In this document: in pieces, positions 1 to 8,435 of the stretch | How positions within the stretch are numbered: position 1 is the first letter of the stretch | How the letters are laid out: every line of letters begins with the position of its first letter | Source of the DNA: Paracidovorax valerianellae | Lineage (GTDB): Bacteria; Pseudomonadota; Gammaproteobacteria; Burkholderiales; Burkholderiaceae_C | Length of the DNA stretch: 64,000 bases | NCBI RefSeq assembly: GCF_900102625.1 | Contig: NZ_FMZC01000002.1 | Span: 509,507 to 573,506, forward strand | Reading direction: 5' to 3' | Translations under genes and position numbers: made by a program | The notes under the pieces: generated by a model | Databases searched by the model: none | The model's input: the letters and a program-made list of their open reading frames with translations, nothing else | What the model was told of the DNA's origin: nothing

Positions 1-296
1 GCCGCCAGCACCTGGACCGGCGCGAACGCCGCCTGGTCGTACTGCAGCCGCGCGGTGTAGAACCGGGCGGGGTTCTTGTCGGACCGGTCGTCGCTGATCA
101 GCACCCAGGTGCCCCGGGCGGCGTCGTAATCGATGCCCGACAGGCCGCCGACGGCCGTGCCGCCCACCTGGAGCGCGTTCTGCACGGTCTGCTCGCCGAT
201 CAGGCGAACGCTGAACGCCTGCGGACCGCCATCGCTGCCTCCGCAAGCGGCAAGGAACAGTGACAAGGCGGCAACGCAGGCAAGGGGTCTGAACAT
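1..296 (-). CDS. Phytase-like esterase lipoprotein, N-terminal part (gene runs off the left edge)
   Basis: The reading frame opens with ATG at 296 on the minus strand and is still open at base 1, so only the first 98 residues are visible. It starts with a lipoprotein signal peptide ending in LAAC-GGS, a lipobox, so the mature protein should be lipid-anchored at Cys18. The sequence that follows, GGLSGIDYDAARGTWVLISDDR then ARFYTARL with short breaks, is typical of the esterase-like domain of the phytase family (a beta-propeller beginning GLSGI.YD). Substrate cannot be told from this fragment. It is divergent from the chitinase gene with about 180 bp between them. Confidence 0.75.
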   Translation of the reverse strand, partial: MFRPLACVAALSLFLAACGGSDGGPQAFSVRLIGEQTVQNALQVGGTAVGGLSGIDYDAARGTWVLISDDRSDKNPARFYTARLQYDQAAFAPVQVLA

Positions 297-477
297 GTTG
301 TGGACTCGTGAAAATGACCAAGGGCAGAAACAGGCAGCGCCAGACCTTAGCCGTCGTGCATGACAGTCTGATGGCGAGCCCCGGCAAGGATGACGCGGGG
401 GAATTTCATAAATTCCGATCAATGGAATATCGCTATAGTGGCCGCCCCGACAACATGACTCCGGAGGTTTTCACACC

Positions 478-1827
478 ATGCGCACCTTGATTCCACAGAT
501 TGCGGCCATCTACCTGCTGACGCTGGCAGCCACCAGTGCCTGGAGCCACGGCCCAGGCAACGGGCCAACCAACGGGTCAGGCGACCACGGACCCGGCAGC
601 GGTGGCCCCACTGCGCAGCAACGCGAAGTCGTCGGCTACTTCACCTCCTGGGGCATCTACGCGCGCAACTTCAAGGTGAAAGACTTGGTCGCTCAGGGAG
701 GCGTGCCGGCCGTGACCACGGTGAACTACGCCTTCGGCAACGTGCAGCCCGCGCAGGCCGGCGGCACCGGCCCGGTGGTCTGCCAACTGGGCGATGCCTA
801 TGCCGACGTAGAACGCGCCTGGACGGCCGAGGAAAGCGTGGATGGCCAGGCGGTCGATGCGAGCCAGCCGCTGCGCGGCAACTTCCAGCAGTTGCGTGCG
901 CTCAAACAGGCGCACCCCGGCACCAAGGTGCTGATCGCGCTGGGCGGATGGAACGGTTCGAAATGGTTCTCCGACGCGGCTCTGACCGCGGAGTCCCGCA
1001 GCACGCTCGTCACGTCCTGCATCGACCTGTTCATCAAAGGCCGTATCAACGGCAGCGCGGCCGGCACCGCTGACGCCGAAGGCCCCGCAGCGGGGGTGTT
1101 CGATGGCATCGATATCGATTGGGAATACCCGGCCGCCGAAGGCGCCGAGGGCAATACCGTCCGGCCGGAAGACACGCGCAACTTCACGCTGTTGCTGCAG
1201 GAATTCCGCCGGCAGTTGGATGCGGTCGATCCGAAGCTGCACCTCACGATCGCCGCACCGGCCGGCCCGCAGACGGCCGCAAAGATCGAACTGGCCGAGG
1301 TGGCCCGATCGCTGGACTTCATCAACATCATGGCGTACGACCTGCACGGCGCCTGGGAGAGCACCACCAACCACCAGGCCGCGCTCGCCCCCAACCCGGC
1401 CGACCCGGCCCGCGCCCAAAAGCTGTCGGTGGTCGAGATCGTGGGCCGCTATCTGCAAGCGGGCGTGCCGGCCAGCAAGATCGTCGTCGGGGCGCCGCTG
1501 TATTCGCGCGGCTGGTCGGGCGTCACCAACGCCGGCAACGGCCTTTACCAGCCGGCCACCGGCGTGCCGGCCGGCACCTACGAGGCCGGCATCGAGGATT
1601 ACCAGACCGCCAAGGCCAAGCCCGGCTTCACCCGCTACTGGGACGCGTATTCCCGCTCGGCGTGGCTGTTCGACGGCGCCACGTTCTGGACATTCGACGA
1701 CGCGCAGACCCTGCGTGAAAAAGCGCGATTCGTGAAGCTGGCGCGACTGCGCGGCATGATGTTTTGGGAGCTGTCGGGCGACGGTGGCGAACTCGTGCGG
1801 GCCGTGGGCTACGAACTGTCGCGCTGA
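478..1827 (+). CDS. Secreted GH18 chitinase
   Basis: Glycoside hydrolase family 18 enzyme, predicted to hydrolyse beta-1,4-linked N-acetylglucosamine polymers outside the cell. A signal peptide (about residues 1-23, cleavage near SAWS-HG) leads into a short Gly/Pro/Asn-rich linker, then the TIM barrel from VVGYFTSWGIY. The catalytic signature DGIDIDWEYP lies near residues 209-218, with the DxxDxDxE acid/base glutamate at about 216. The later NIMAYDLHG, GAPLYSRGW and FWTFDD segments are family barrel strands. No separate chitin-binding module is visible in the 449 residues. A CCGGAGG ribosome site precedes the ATG. It could act in fungal or insect chitin use, or in suppressing chitin-triggered plant immunity; the latter is inference. 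Confidence 0.93.
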   Translation: MRTLIPQIAAIYLLTLAATSAWSHGPGNGPTNGSGDHGPGSGGPTAQQREVVGYFTSWGIYARNFKVKDLVAQGGVPAVTTVNYAFGNVQPAQAGGTGPVVCQLGDAYADVERAWTAEESVDGQAVDASQPLRGNFQQLRALKQAHPGTKVLIALGGWNGSKWFSDAALTAESRSTLVTSCIDLFIKGRINGSAAGTADAEGPAAGVFDGIDIDWEYPAAEGAEGNTVRPEDTRNFTLLLQEFRRQLDAVDPKLHLTIAAPAGPQTAAKIELAEVARSLDFINIMAYDLHGAWESTTNHQAALAPNPADPARAQKLSVVEIVGRYLQAGVPASKIVVGAPLYSRGWSGVTNAGNGLYQPATGVPAGTYEAGIEDYQTAKAKPGFTRYWDAYSRSAWLFDGATFWTFDDAQTLREKARFVKLARLRGMMFWELSGDGGELVRAVGYELSR

Positions 1828-2086
1828 GTCCCGGCACCGGAGGCCGCCACGTTCAAGCCCGAGCGCTGGCGGCTTTTTACGCAAGAACGCGGCATGTTTG
1901 CGGGGGCTGCATCGACCTGGGGGCAGGCGATCGAAACGCTGTTCGCTGCCGCGCGCAACCGCCTCGCCAAGCCCTCTGCACAGTGCGGCGCGCCCGCAAA
2001 AAGGGCTGCAGGCGAATCCGGGATAATCCCTCTTCATTCCGAAGGCGCCGAGCATTGCGCGCCTCCCCCTATTTGCCCCTCCCGAC

Positions 2087-3400
2087 ATGAGCGCAACACC
2101 CATCGCAGACCCCATCCGCCAATATCTCGAAACCGCCAGGACGCAGATCGCCCAGGGCGATCTCCAGAAAGCCGCGCTCACGCTGAATAAGGCGCAAAAG
2201 CGTTCTTCAAACGACCCGCGCATCTTCATGCTGGCAGGTCTCATGGCGGAAAAAGCCGGCAACCTGCCTAAGGCATTCGAAGCACTGCGTCGCGCTGTCG
2301 CCATCTCGCCAGAATGGGGTCCCGGCCTGCTTGAACTCGCCATGTTGCTGGCACGCCAGAATCAGTTCGAAGAAGCGTTGAGCACTGCGGAGAAGGTCGC
2401 CCAATTGGAGCCGAACAATCTGGTAGTGCTGGCTGGTGTCATCGACATCGCGCACCGCGCTGGCCATTTGGAGATGGCAGTGCGCCACCTGCGCCGCGGA
2501 TTGGCGCTCGTGCCAGGCGATCCCCAATTGCGGCGCCTGCTGGCTCGCGATCTCAGCAGCCAGGGCGAGCACGCCGAATCCATCGAAATGTGGAGTGGGC
2601 TGATCACCGAAAACGCCGCCGACACGGAATCGTTGCTGGGGCGTGTCCAAGCTCATATTTCCGCGGGTATGCCAGCCCGGGCCATTGCGGATACGACCAC
2701 GCTTCTGGAACTGGCCCCTGGTGACTCGGTATATGCCTATTACGCTGCGCTGGCCCATGGCGTCACTCCGCCACACCAACCGCCAGAGTTGAACCGCAGC
2801 CTGTTCGATAGCCTGGCCGAGATGTACGACCAGCACATGGTCCGCGTCTTGCGCTACCAATTGCCCAAGCGTGTAGCGCAGAAGATTCTGGATCGCTTCC
2901 CAGACAAGAAGCTCAATGTGCTCGACCTGGGCTGCGGCACGGGCTTGCTCGGCGTGTGCCTGGGCCGTATCGACGGATTCCTGATCGGTGTGGACATCTC
3001 CATGAAGATGATCGAACAGGCGGCGCGGCACAACGTCTACGACCGCTTCCACAATGTCAACCTGCTTGATGCCCTGCAGGAAACACCTGATTCGCTTTAT
3101 GACGTGCTGACCGCGCTGGATGTATTCATCTATACCGGCGATCTCACCGAAACCATTCCCAATGCCTTGCGCATTTTGGTGCCCCAAGGCGAGTTGATCT
3201 TTTCTTGCGAGCTAGCGGAAGAAAATGGGCCGGACATGGTTTTGCAGTTGAACGGACGCTATGCCCACAAGCGCAGCCACGTGGAAGCACTGTGCAGAAC
3301 GGCGGGATTCGAGACGGTCGAGGTGGAAGACACCATGCTGCGCTACGAGAACCATGTTCCGGTGCAAGGTTTCATCGTGACGGCACGCAAGGCCGTCTGA
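2087..3400 (+). CDS. TPR-repeat SAM-dependent methyltransferase
   Basis: A two-part soluble protein of 437 residues. Residues 1 to about 235 are helical tetratricopeptide repeats (recurrent A/G/Y spacing, for example EALRRAVAISPEWGPGLLELA). From about residue 280 a class I methyltransferase domain begins with the AdoMet-binding DLGCGTGLLG motif, followed by an acidic GVDIS strand end and a DVLTALDVFIYTGDL post-motif. Substrate is unknown; TPR-methyltransferases of this kind in proteobacteria often modify proteins or small molecules held by the TPR. There is no signal peptide. The gene is alone on its strand and ends at a strong bidirectional terminator. Confidence 0.8.
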   Translation: MSATPIADPIRQYLETARTQIAQGDLQKAALTLNKAQKRSSNDPRIFMLAGLMAEKAGNLPKAFEALRRAVAISPEWGPGLLELAMLLARQNQFEEALSTAEKVAQLEPNNLVVLAGVIDIAHRAGHLEMAVRHLRRGLALVPGDPQLRRLLARDLSSQGEHAESIEMWSGLITENAADTESLLGRVQAHISAGMPARAIADTTTLLELAPGDSVYAYYAALAHGVTPPHQPPELNRSLFDSLAEMYDQHMVRVLRYQLPKRVAQKILDRFPDKKLNVLDLGCGTGLLGVCLGRIDGFLIGVDISMKMIEQAARHNVYDRFHNVNLLDALQETPDSLYDVLTALDVFIYTGDLTETIPNALRILVPQGELIFSCELAEENGPDMVLQLNGRYAHKRSHVEALCRTAGFETVEVEDTMLRYENHVPVQGFIVTARKAV

Positions 3401-3436
3401 AGCGAAGATCAAAAGCGGTAGCTTCAAACGCTCCAC

Positions 3437-3468
3437 GAAAAAAGCGCGGCCGATGCCGCGCTTTTTTC
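3437..3468. terminator. Bidirectional rho-independent terminator
   Basis: A perfect 14-bp stem (GAAAAAAGCGCGGC and its complement) with a CGAT loop. The A-run on the left arm and T-run on the right make it a terminator in both directions. It sits between the convergent TPR-methyltransferase gene and dctM. Confidence 0.93.
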
Positions 3469-3503
3469 ATGCCTGCATAAAGCCGGCGCTCACCAGCGAT
3501 TGG

Positions 3504-4787
3504 CTAGAAGCCCAGAGCGTGCGGCAGCCACGTGGAGATCGCCGGCACGAAGGTCAGCAGCATCAGCACTGCCAGATGCGCCAGCAGGAACGGCGGCAGT
3601 TCCTTGGTGAGTGCCGCCAGTGGCACCTTGGTGGCCACGGAGGTCACGAACAGCAACCCGCCCACGGGCGGCGTGATCATGCCCAGGGTGAGGTTGACGA
3701 TCACCACCATGGCGAAGTGGATCGGATCGATGCCCAGCGCCGCAGAAATCGGCGCCAGGATGGGCACGAGGATCATCACGCCCGGCAGCGGCTCCATGAA
3801 GATGCCGAACAGCAGCAGCAGAATGTTCACCGCGATCAGGAACGTGACCGGCGACAGGTTCCACCCCACGATGGTTTCCGCCAGTTGCTGGGGAATGCCT
3901 TCGATCGTCAGCACCCAGGCGAAGGCCGCCGACGCCGCCACCACCAGCAGCACCGATGCGGTCAGCAACGCTGAGCGCGCAGCGATGTGGGGCAATGCCT
4001 TCCATTCGAGCGTGCGGTAGATCCACTTGCCGCAGATGAGCGCGTAAAACACCGCCACCACCGACGCCTCGGTGGGCGTGAAGATGCCAAACCGGATGCC
4101 CACCAGGATCAGCACGACCAGCATCAGTGCGGGAATCGCCCGGACGCTGTTGGTCAGCATCTCGGCACGGCTCGGCCGCGGCTCGCGCGATCGGTAGTCG
4201 CGGCGAACGCAAACGCGCCAGTTGACGAAAGCCATGGCTGCGGCGATCAGTAATCCCGGCGCGAAGCCGGCGATGAAAAGCCCGCCCACGGACACCTGTT
4301 CGTCCTGCAGCGCGTAGATGATCATGATGATCGAAGGCGGAATGATCGGCCCCACGATGGCCGTGCTGGCGGTGAGCGCGGCAGCATAGGCGCGCGAATA
4401 GCCGGCCTTGTCCATCATCTTGACCATCATCGAGCCGGGCCCCGCCGCGTCGGCCAGGGCCGAGCCCGAGATGCCCGAGAACAGCGTGAGCGACAGGATG
4501 TTGGCATGCCCCAGCCCGCCGCGAAGATGGCCCACGAACTGCGCTGCGAAGCGCAGCAGCACCACCGTGAGCGCGCCGCCGGACATGATCTCGGCCGCCA
4601 GAATGAAGAAGGGCACGGCCATCAGCGGAAAGCTGTCGATGCCGGTGAACATCTCCTTGAACACGATCAACTGCGGATAGCGCCCGCCGACGAACACGGC
4701 GATGGCGGCCGACATGGCCAGCGCGAAGGCAACGGGAAAGCCCAGCGCCATCAGGACGATGGCGGAAACGAAAAGGGTGATGGCCAT
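3504..4787 (-). CDS. dctM: TRAP transporter large permease (DctM family)
   Basis: The large membrane subunit of a tripartite ATP-independent periplasmic transporter, which carries an organic acid (often a dicarboxylate or sugar acid) across the inner membrane using a sodium gradient. At 427 residues it is the usual length and contains about 12 hydrophobic segments. Family hallmarks include FSGISGSALADAAGPG, GPIIPPSIIMIIYA and the C-terminal NLTLGMITPPVGGLLF. It is the last gene of dctP-dctQ-dctM, 21 bp after dctQ, and ends at the bidirectional terminator at 3437-3468. Confidence 0.93.
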   Translation of the reverse strand: MAITLFVSAIVLMALGFPVAFALAMSAAIAVFVGGRYPQLIVFKEMFTGIDSFPLMAVPFFILAAEIMSGGALTVVLLRFAAQFVGHLRGGLGHANILSLTLFSGISGSALADAAGPGSMMVKMMDKAGYSRAYAAALTASTAIVGPIIPPSIIMIIYALQDEQVSVGGLFIAGFAPGLLIAAAMAFVNWRVCVRRDYRSREPRPSRAEMLTNSVRAIPALMLVVLILVGIRFGIFTPTEASVVAVFYALICGKWIYRTLEWKALPHIAARSALLTASVLLVVAASAAFAWVLTIEGIPQQLAETIVGWNLSPVTFLIAVNILLLLFGIFMEPLPGVMILVPILAPISAALGIDPIHFAMVVIVNLTLGMITPPVGGLLFVTSVATKVPLAALTKELPPFLLAHLAVLMLLTFVPAISTWLPHALGF

Positions 4788-4808
4788 GAAGTCAGGTCCT
4801 CGGGAACG

Positions 4809-5324
4809 TCACAGCGACGCGGCGGACTCGGCGTCCATCTCGTCGGACTCGACATAGCGCCCATCCCGCACATAGCCACGGGCCATGAACAACAGGTGCA
4901 CGAACAGCAGGACAAAGCCCGCAGGCATGGCCGAATAGATCCAAGCGAACGCAATGTCGGTGGCGGGCGTGGTCTGAAAGCGCGTGGCCCACACGTATTG
5001 CATCGAAAACCAGGCCATGACCAGAAAGAAAATGCCCAGCCCCACCACGATCAATCCACGCATCCAGCGCGCGCCGACAGGACCAAGGGGATGGTGCAGG
5101 TTGTCGATCGCCACATGCCCGCCGAAGCGCAGCACCAGGCCCGCTCCGAGGAAAGTGCCCCAGATCATCAGGTGCCGGGCCACCTCTTCCGCCCAGACGA
5201 TGGAATCGCCAGTGGTGTAGCGCAGCACCACGTTGGCGAAGACGATGCAGGCCATGGCCAGCAGCAAGATGATGAGCAGCCAGCGGTTGCAGGCGACGAG
5301 AGCGCGCTCGAATCGGTTCAGCAT
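4809..5324 (-). CDS. dctQ: TRAP transporter small permease (DctQ family)
   Basis: The small membrane subunit of the TRAP transporter, 171 residues with four predicted transmembrane helices. The typical DctQ features are visible: a VFANVVLRY segment after the first helix, WAEEVARHLMIWGTFLGA, and a conserved HVAIDNL-like stretch. It partners DctM encoded 21 bp downstream and DctP encoded upstream. The 137 bp separating it from dctP hold an intrinsic terminator, so dctQM is probably transcribed by read-through at a lower level than dctP. Confidence 0.9.
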   Translation of the reverse strand: MLNRFERALVACNRWLLIILLLAMACIVFANVVLRYTTGDSIVWAEEVARHLMIWGTFLGAGLVLRFGGHVAIDNLHHPLGPVGARWMRGLIVVGLGIFFLVMAWFSMQYVWATRFQTTPATDIAFAWIYSAMPAGFVLLFVHLLFMARGYVRDGRYVESDEMDAESAASL

Positions 5325-5393
5325 GGAATCATGGAATGGAAGGCGCCTGACGGCGCGGATCAGAAATCGATCGATCCAACGGGATCAAAACGG

Positions 5394-5415
5394 AAAAAGC
5401 CCGGCCAGGCCGGGC
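5394..5415 (-). terminator. Intra-operon terminator between dctP and dctQ
   Basis: On the minus strand an inverted repeat GCCCGGCC/GGCCGGGC (effective loop about 5 nt) is followed directly by TTTTT. Placed between dctP and dctQM, it would give more binding protein than permease. This arrangement is common in binding-protein-dependent transport operons. Confidence 0.75.
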
Positions 5416-5461
5416 AGCAGAACGCAGCGAACGCCAGAGAAGGCCTCGGGCGCGCCGGCCA

Positions 5462-6445
5462 TCACTTGGTGCCGGTGATCTGGTCCAGCGTCTTCTGGCC
5501 GAACTTGGTGGCGTACTGCTTGTAGGCAGGCTCCAGGGCCTTCTGGAAGGCGGCCTTGTCCACGGACTCGACCACCTGCATGCCGGCTGCCTTGACCTCG
5601 GCCAGACCCTTTTGCTCCACGTCGTCCACGAATTTGCGCGAAGCGGCCGCTCCGGCCTTGGCGCCTTGGGTGAAAGTGGCCTTCTGCGCATCGGTAAGGC
5701 CCGACCAGAAGTTCGGCGACACGATCAGCGCCATGGGCGCGTAGACATGGCCGGTCAGCGACAGGTACTTCTGCACCTGCGGCAGCTTGGCCGAGACGAT
5801 CACCGACATGGGGTTTTCCTGCCCGTCGATCGTGCCCTGCTGCAGCGCGCCGATCACTTCGGGCCAGGACATGGGCGTGGGCGATGCGCCCAGCGTGCGG
5901 AAGGCCGTGATGTGCACGGGGTTCTCGGTCACGCGGATTTTGAGGCCCTTGAGGTCGGCCGGCGTGCTCACCGGGTGCTTGTTGTTCGTCAGGTGCCGAA
6001 AGCCCTGCTCGCCCCAGGCCAGCGCGATCAAGCCGCGGGCCTTGAACTTGCCTAGCAGTTCCTGGCCAAAGGCGCCGTCCAATACCGCGCGGGCGTGGGC
6101 CGTGTCGCGGAACAGAAAGGGAATATCCACCACGCCCACGTCGGGCACGAAGTTGCTCAGTGCGCCGGTGGAAACGATCACGGCCTCCACGGTGCCCAGT
6201 TGCAAGCCTTCGATCAGCTCGCGCTCGCCACCGAGGGCGCTCGACGGAAACTGCTTGAATTTGAAAGCACCGTTGGTGCCCTTCTCGACCGTATCCGACC
6301 AGGCCTGCGCTGCAGCGCCGTAGTGCGAATTGATCGCCAGCGCATAGCCGACCTTGACTTCCTTGGCCTGCTGGGCAAATACGGAAATGGCGGGCAGGCC
6401 GGCAACGGCGGCGGCCAGCAACAGGCGGCGGGAGGCAATGCGCAT
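5462..6445 (-). CDS. dctP: TRAP transporter periplasmic substrate-binding protein (DctP family)
   Basis: The periplasmic solute receptor of the TRAP system, 327 residues. A twin-arginine-like basic start and hydrophobic stretch end at VFAQQA, a signal peptidase I site. The DctP core is clear: KVGYALAINSHYG, then LKGLKIRVTENPVH with the ligand-clamping arginine near residue 170, then MSWPEVIGALQQGTIDGQENP. The open frame extends further upstream, but ATG at 6445 is the start that gives the signal peptide. The dicarboxylate or other acid ligand cannot be assigned from sequence alone. It is the first gene of the dctPQM operon. Confidence 0.92.
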   Translation of the reverse strand: MRIASRRLLLAAAVAGLPAISVFAQQAKEVKVGYALAINSHYGAAAQAWSDTVEKGTNGAFKFKQFPSSALGGERELIEGLQLGTVEAVIVSTGALSNFVPDVGVVDIPFLFRDTAHARAVLDGAFGQELLGKFKARGLIALAWGEQGFRHLTNNKHPVSTPADLKGLKIRVTENPVHITAFRTLGASPTPMSWPEVIGALQQGTIDGQENPMSVIVSAKLPQVQKYLSLTGHVYAPMALIVSPNFWSGLTDAQKATFTQGAKAGAAASRKFVDDVEQKGLAEVKAAGMQVVESVDKAAFQKALEPAYKQYATKFGQKTLDQITGTK

Positions 6446-6561
6446 GGGAACGGTCCGATCTAGGGCCCCGGGGGGCGTTGTGGCAGAGGAGGCAGGGATT
6501 ATTCCCGCAGCCCCTGCCCCCTGCCCTCGGGGAAAGTACCTGCGCAGGCGCTTTTTTTCGA

Positions 6562-7119
6562 TCAGTCCAGCAGGCGGGACGATTTGGGCACGTGCGCCAT
6601 CAGAAACTCCATCTGGTCCGCCAGGATCCGGCGGTTGCGCAAGATGAAATCCTCCCACAGGCTGGGAACATAGGGCGCATAGAGCAGCGGCATGTGCGCC
6701 TGCTCGGGCGTGCGCGGGCCCTTGCGGTGGTTGCAGGGCCGGCAGGCGGTGACCACGTTCATCCAGTGGTCCACGCCCTGGCGCGCATACGGCACGATGT
6801 GTTCGCGCGTCAGGTCTTCTTCGTGGAAATGCCCGCCGCAGTAGGCGCAGACGTTGCGGTCGCGAGCAAAGAGCTTGCCGTTGGTGAGGCTGGGCTTGAG
6901 GTTGAACGGGTTGATGGCCGGCACGCCCTTGGTGCCGATGATGCTGTTGATGCCGATGACCGACTGCTCGCCCGTCACCGCGTTGTGGCCGCCGCGAAAC
7001 CGGGCGATCTGGCCGCCGGATTCCCAGCGCACCTCGCCCGCGGCATAGTGAATGACCGCCTGCTCGAGCGAAATCCACGATTGGGGCAACCCCTGGGCCG
7101 ACAACTTCAAGACCTTCAC
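6562..7119 (-). CDS. HNH endonuclease family protein
   Basis: A 185-residue protein with a zinc-binding HNH nuclease fold: a CAYCG knuckle, the LTREHIVP histidine motif, and NVVTACRPCNHRKG with the second Cys pair and the Asn/His of the active site. I place the start at GTG 7119, not the upstream in-frame ATG at 7146, because a perfect AGGAGG lies at 7126-7131, six bases before the GTG, and inside any longer product. This solitary chromosomal HNH family is widespread in Burkholderiales and its role is unknown. It is divergent from ribF. Confidence 0.85.
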   Translation of the reverse strand: MKVLKLSAQGLPQSWISLEQAVIHYAAGEVRWESGGQIARFRGGHNAVTGEQSVIGINSIIGTKGVPAINPFNLKPSLTNGKLFARDRNVCAYCGGHFHEEDLTREHIVPYARQGVDHWMNVVTACRPCNHRKGPRTPEQAHMPLLYAPYVPSLWEDFILRNRRILADQMEFLMAHVPKSSRLLD

Positions 7120-7230
7120 AACTCGCCTCCTGCTACAACGATGCACACAAGGATTCGGAACGCTGATGTCTCACGGGCGGCGTGCCAAGGCCGCGCTGTG
7201 GCTCACAATATACTCCGTTCATGACAAATT

Positions 7231-7279
7231 GGCGTCCAGCGCTTGCTGTACCTGCGCAAGGCGCTATCAAAAGTAAAGC
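7231..7279. repeat. Comamonadaceae-type mini-palindrome repeat, copy 1 (ribF leader)
   Basis: An extended unit with AGCGCTT, then TGCGCAAG, then the 17-nt core GCTATCAAAAGTAAAGC at 7263-7279. The core fits the GCTAT-N7-NNAGC pattern shared with copies at 11130, 27031, 29304 and 48618. It ends six bases before the ribF start codon and would be transcribed in the ribF leader. Confidence 0.6.
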
Positions 7280-7285
7280 ACTCCG

Positions 7286-8326
7286 ATGAAGATCTTCCGA
7301 GGCTTCCATCACCCCGACATCGCATCGGCCTGCGCCCTCACCATCGGCAATTTCGACGGCGTGCACCGCGGGCACCAGGCCATGCTGGCGCTGTTGAACA
7401 ACGAGGCGGCGCACCGCGGCGTGCCCAGCTGCGTGCTGACCTTCGAGCCCCACCCGCGCGATTACTTCGCCGGAGCCCGCCAACGCCCTGAACTGGCCCC
7501 CGCCCGCATCGGCACCCTGCGCGACAAACTGGACGAACTGCGCCGCTGCGGCGTGCAGCAGACCGTCGTGCTGCCTTTCAACGAACGGCTGGCCAGCCAG
7601 CCCGCGCCGGCGTTCATCGAAGACGTGCTGGTGCGCGGCCTGGGCGCGCGCTACGTGCTGGTGGGCGACGACTTCCGCTTCGGCGCACAACGCGCGGGCG
7701 ACTACGCCATGCTGGATGGCGCCGGGCGAAGCCAAGGCTTCGAAGTGGCCCGCATGAACAGCTACGAAGTGCACGGCCTGCGGGTATCGAGCTCGGCCGT
7801 GCGTGAGGCCCTTGCCGCCGGCCGCATGGAAGACGCTGCACGCCTGCTGGGCCGCCCCTATGCCATCTCGGGCCACGTGGTGCACGGGCGCAAGCTCGGC
7901 CGTGAACTGGGCGCCAGCCGCGAAGGTGCCGGCGACGGTTTTCGCACGCTCAACCTGCGTTTTGCCCACTGGAAGCCGGCCGCGGGCGGCATCTTCGTGG
8001 TGCGGGTCCATGGGCTGGGCACTGCACCCCTGCCGGGCGTGGCCAACCTGGGCGTGCGGCCATCTCTCGATCCGAAGGACGTGAACGGCGGCCGCGTGCT
8101 GCTGGAGACGCATTGCCTGGAGTGGCCGGACGATCTGGGGCCGGAAGGGGCGTACGGTAAAATCGTCCGCGTGGAACTTCTGCACAAACTGCACGACGAG
8201 CTGAAATACGACAGCTTCGACGCCCTCACCCGCGGCATCGCCCAGGACTGCGATGATGCGCGCGCGTACTTCTACGCTTCCACGCACGCCGAGACCCGTC
8301 GCCAGACCACGCGCGACCGAATTTGA
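7286..8326 (+). CDS. ribF: Bifunctional riboflavin kinase / FAD synthetase
   Basis: Converts riboflavin to FMN and then FAD in the cytoplasm. The N-terminal nucleotidyltransferase domain carries [17 protein letters not shown] (residues about 18-34, the HxGH-like site) and SSSAVREAL. The C-terminal flavokinase domain starts near residue 190 with [14 protein letters not shown] and includes GVANLGVRP and the catalytic [10 protein letters not shown] segment. The usual PTAN loop is replaced by an extended GDGFRTLNL version, a lineage variant. It is the first gene of ribF-ileS-lspA, a classic gammaproteobacterial and betaproteobacterial order. No FMN riboswitch is visible upstream. Confidence 0.95.
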   Translation: MKIFRGFHHPDIASACALTIGNFDGVHRGHQAMLALLNNEAAHRGVPSCVLTFEPHPRDYFAGARQRPELAPARIGTLRDKLDELRRCGVQQTVVLPFNERLASQPAPAFIEDVLVRGLGARYVLVGDDFRFGAQRAGDYAMLDGAGRSQGFEVARMNSYEVHGLRVSSSAVREALAAGRMEDAARLLGRPYAISGHVVHGRKLGRELGASREGAGDGFRTLNLRFAHWKPAAGGIFVVRVHGLGTAPLPGVANLGVRPSLDPKDVNGGRVLLETHCLEWPDDLGPEGAYGKIVRVELLHKLHDELKYDSFDALTRGIAQDCDDARAYFYASTHAETRRQTTRDRI

Positions 8327-8435
8327 CGGTCCCCGTGCCGCAGCGCAGTCCTGCGGCCCCGTCCGCCCCTTCTTCTTTCTTCTCTTCCTGCGTTCCAGGC
8401 CATGGCCCGGAACGGCCCGCTCCTTAGGTCCCGCC

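Noticed and set aside
577..2343. A long 588-residue open frame on the minus strand across the chitinase gene
   Set aside because: High-GC antisense shadow: the plus-strand chitinase has a signal peptide, catalytic motif and ribosome site, and the antisense product is Arg/Gly/Ala-rich with no domain.
6530..6560. A T-run after CCTGCGCAGG, possible terminator
   Set aside because: It is oriented for the plus strand where no gene ends; the HNH and dctP genes are on the minus strand.
7120..7146. ATG 7146 as the start of the HNH endonuclease
   Set aside because: It would place the perfect AGGAGG inside the coding sequence; GTG 7119 is properly spaced from it.
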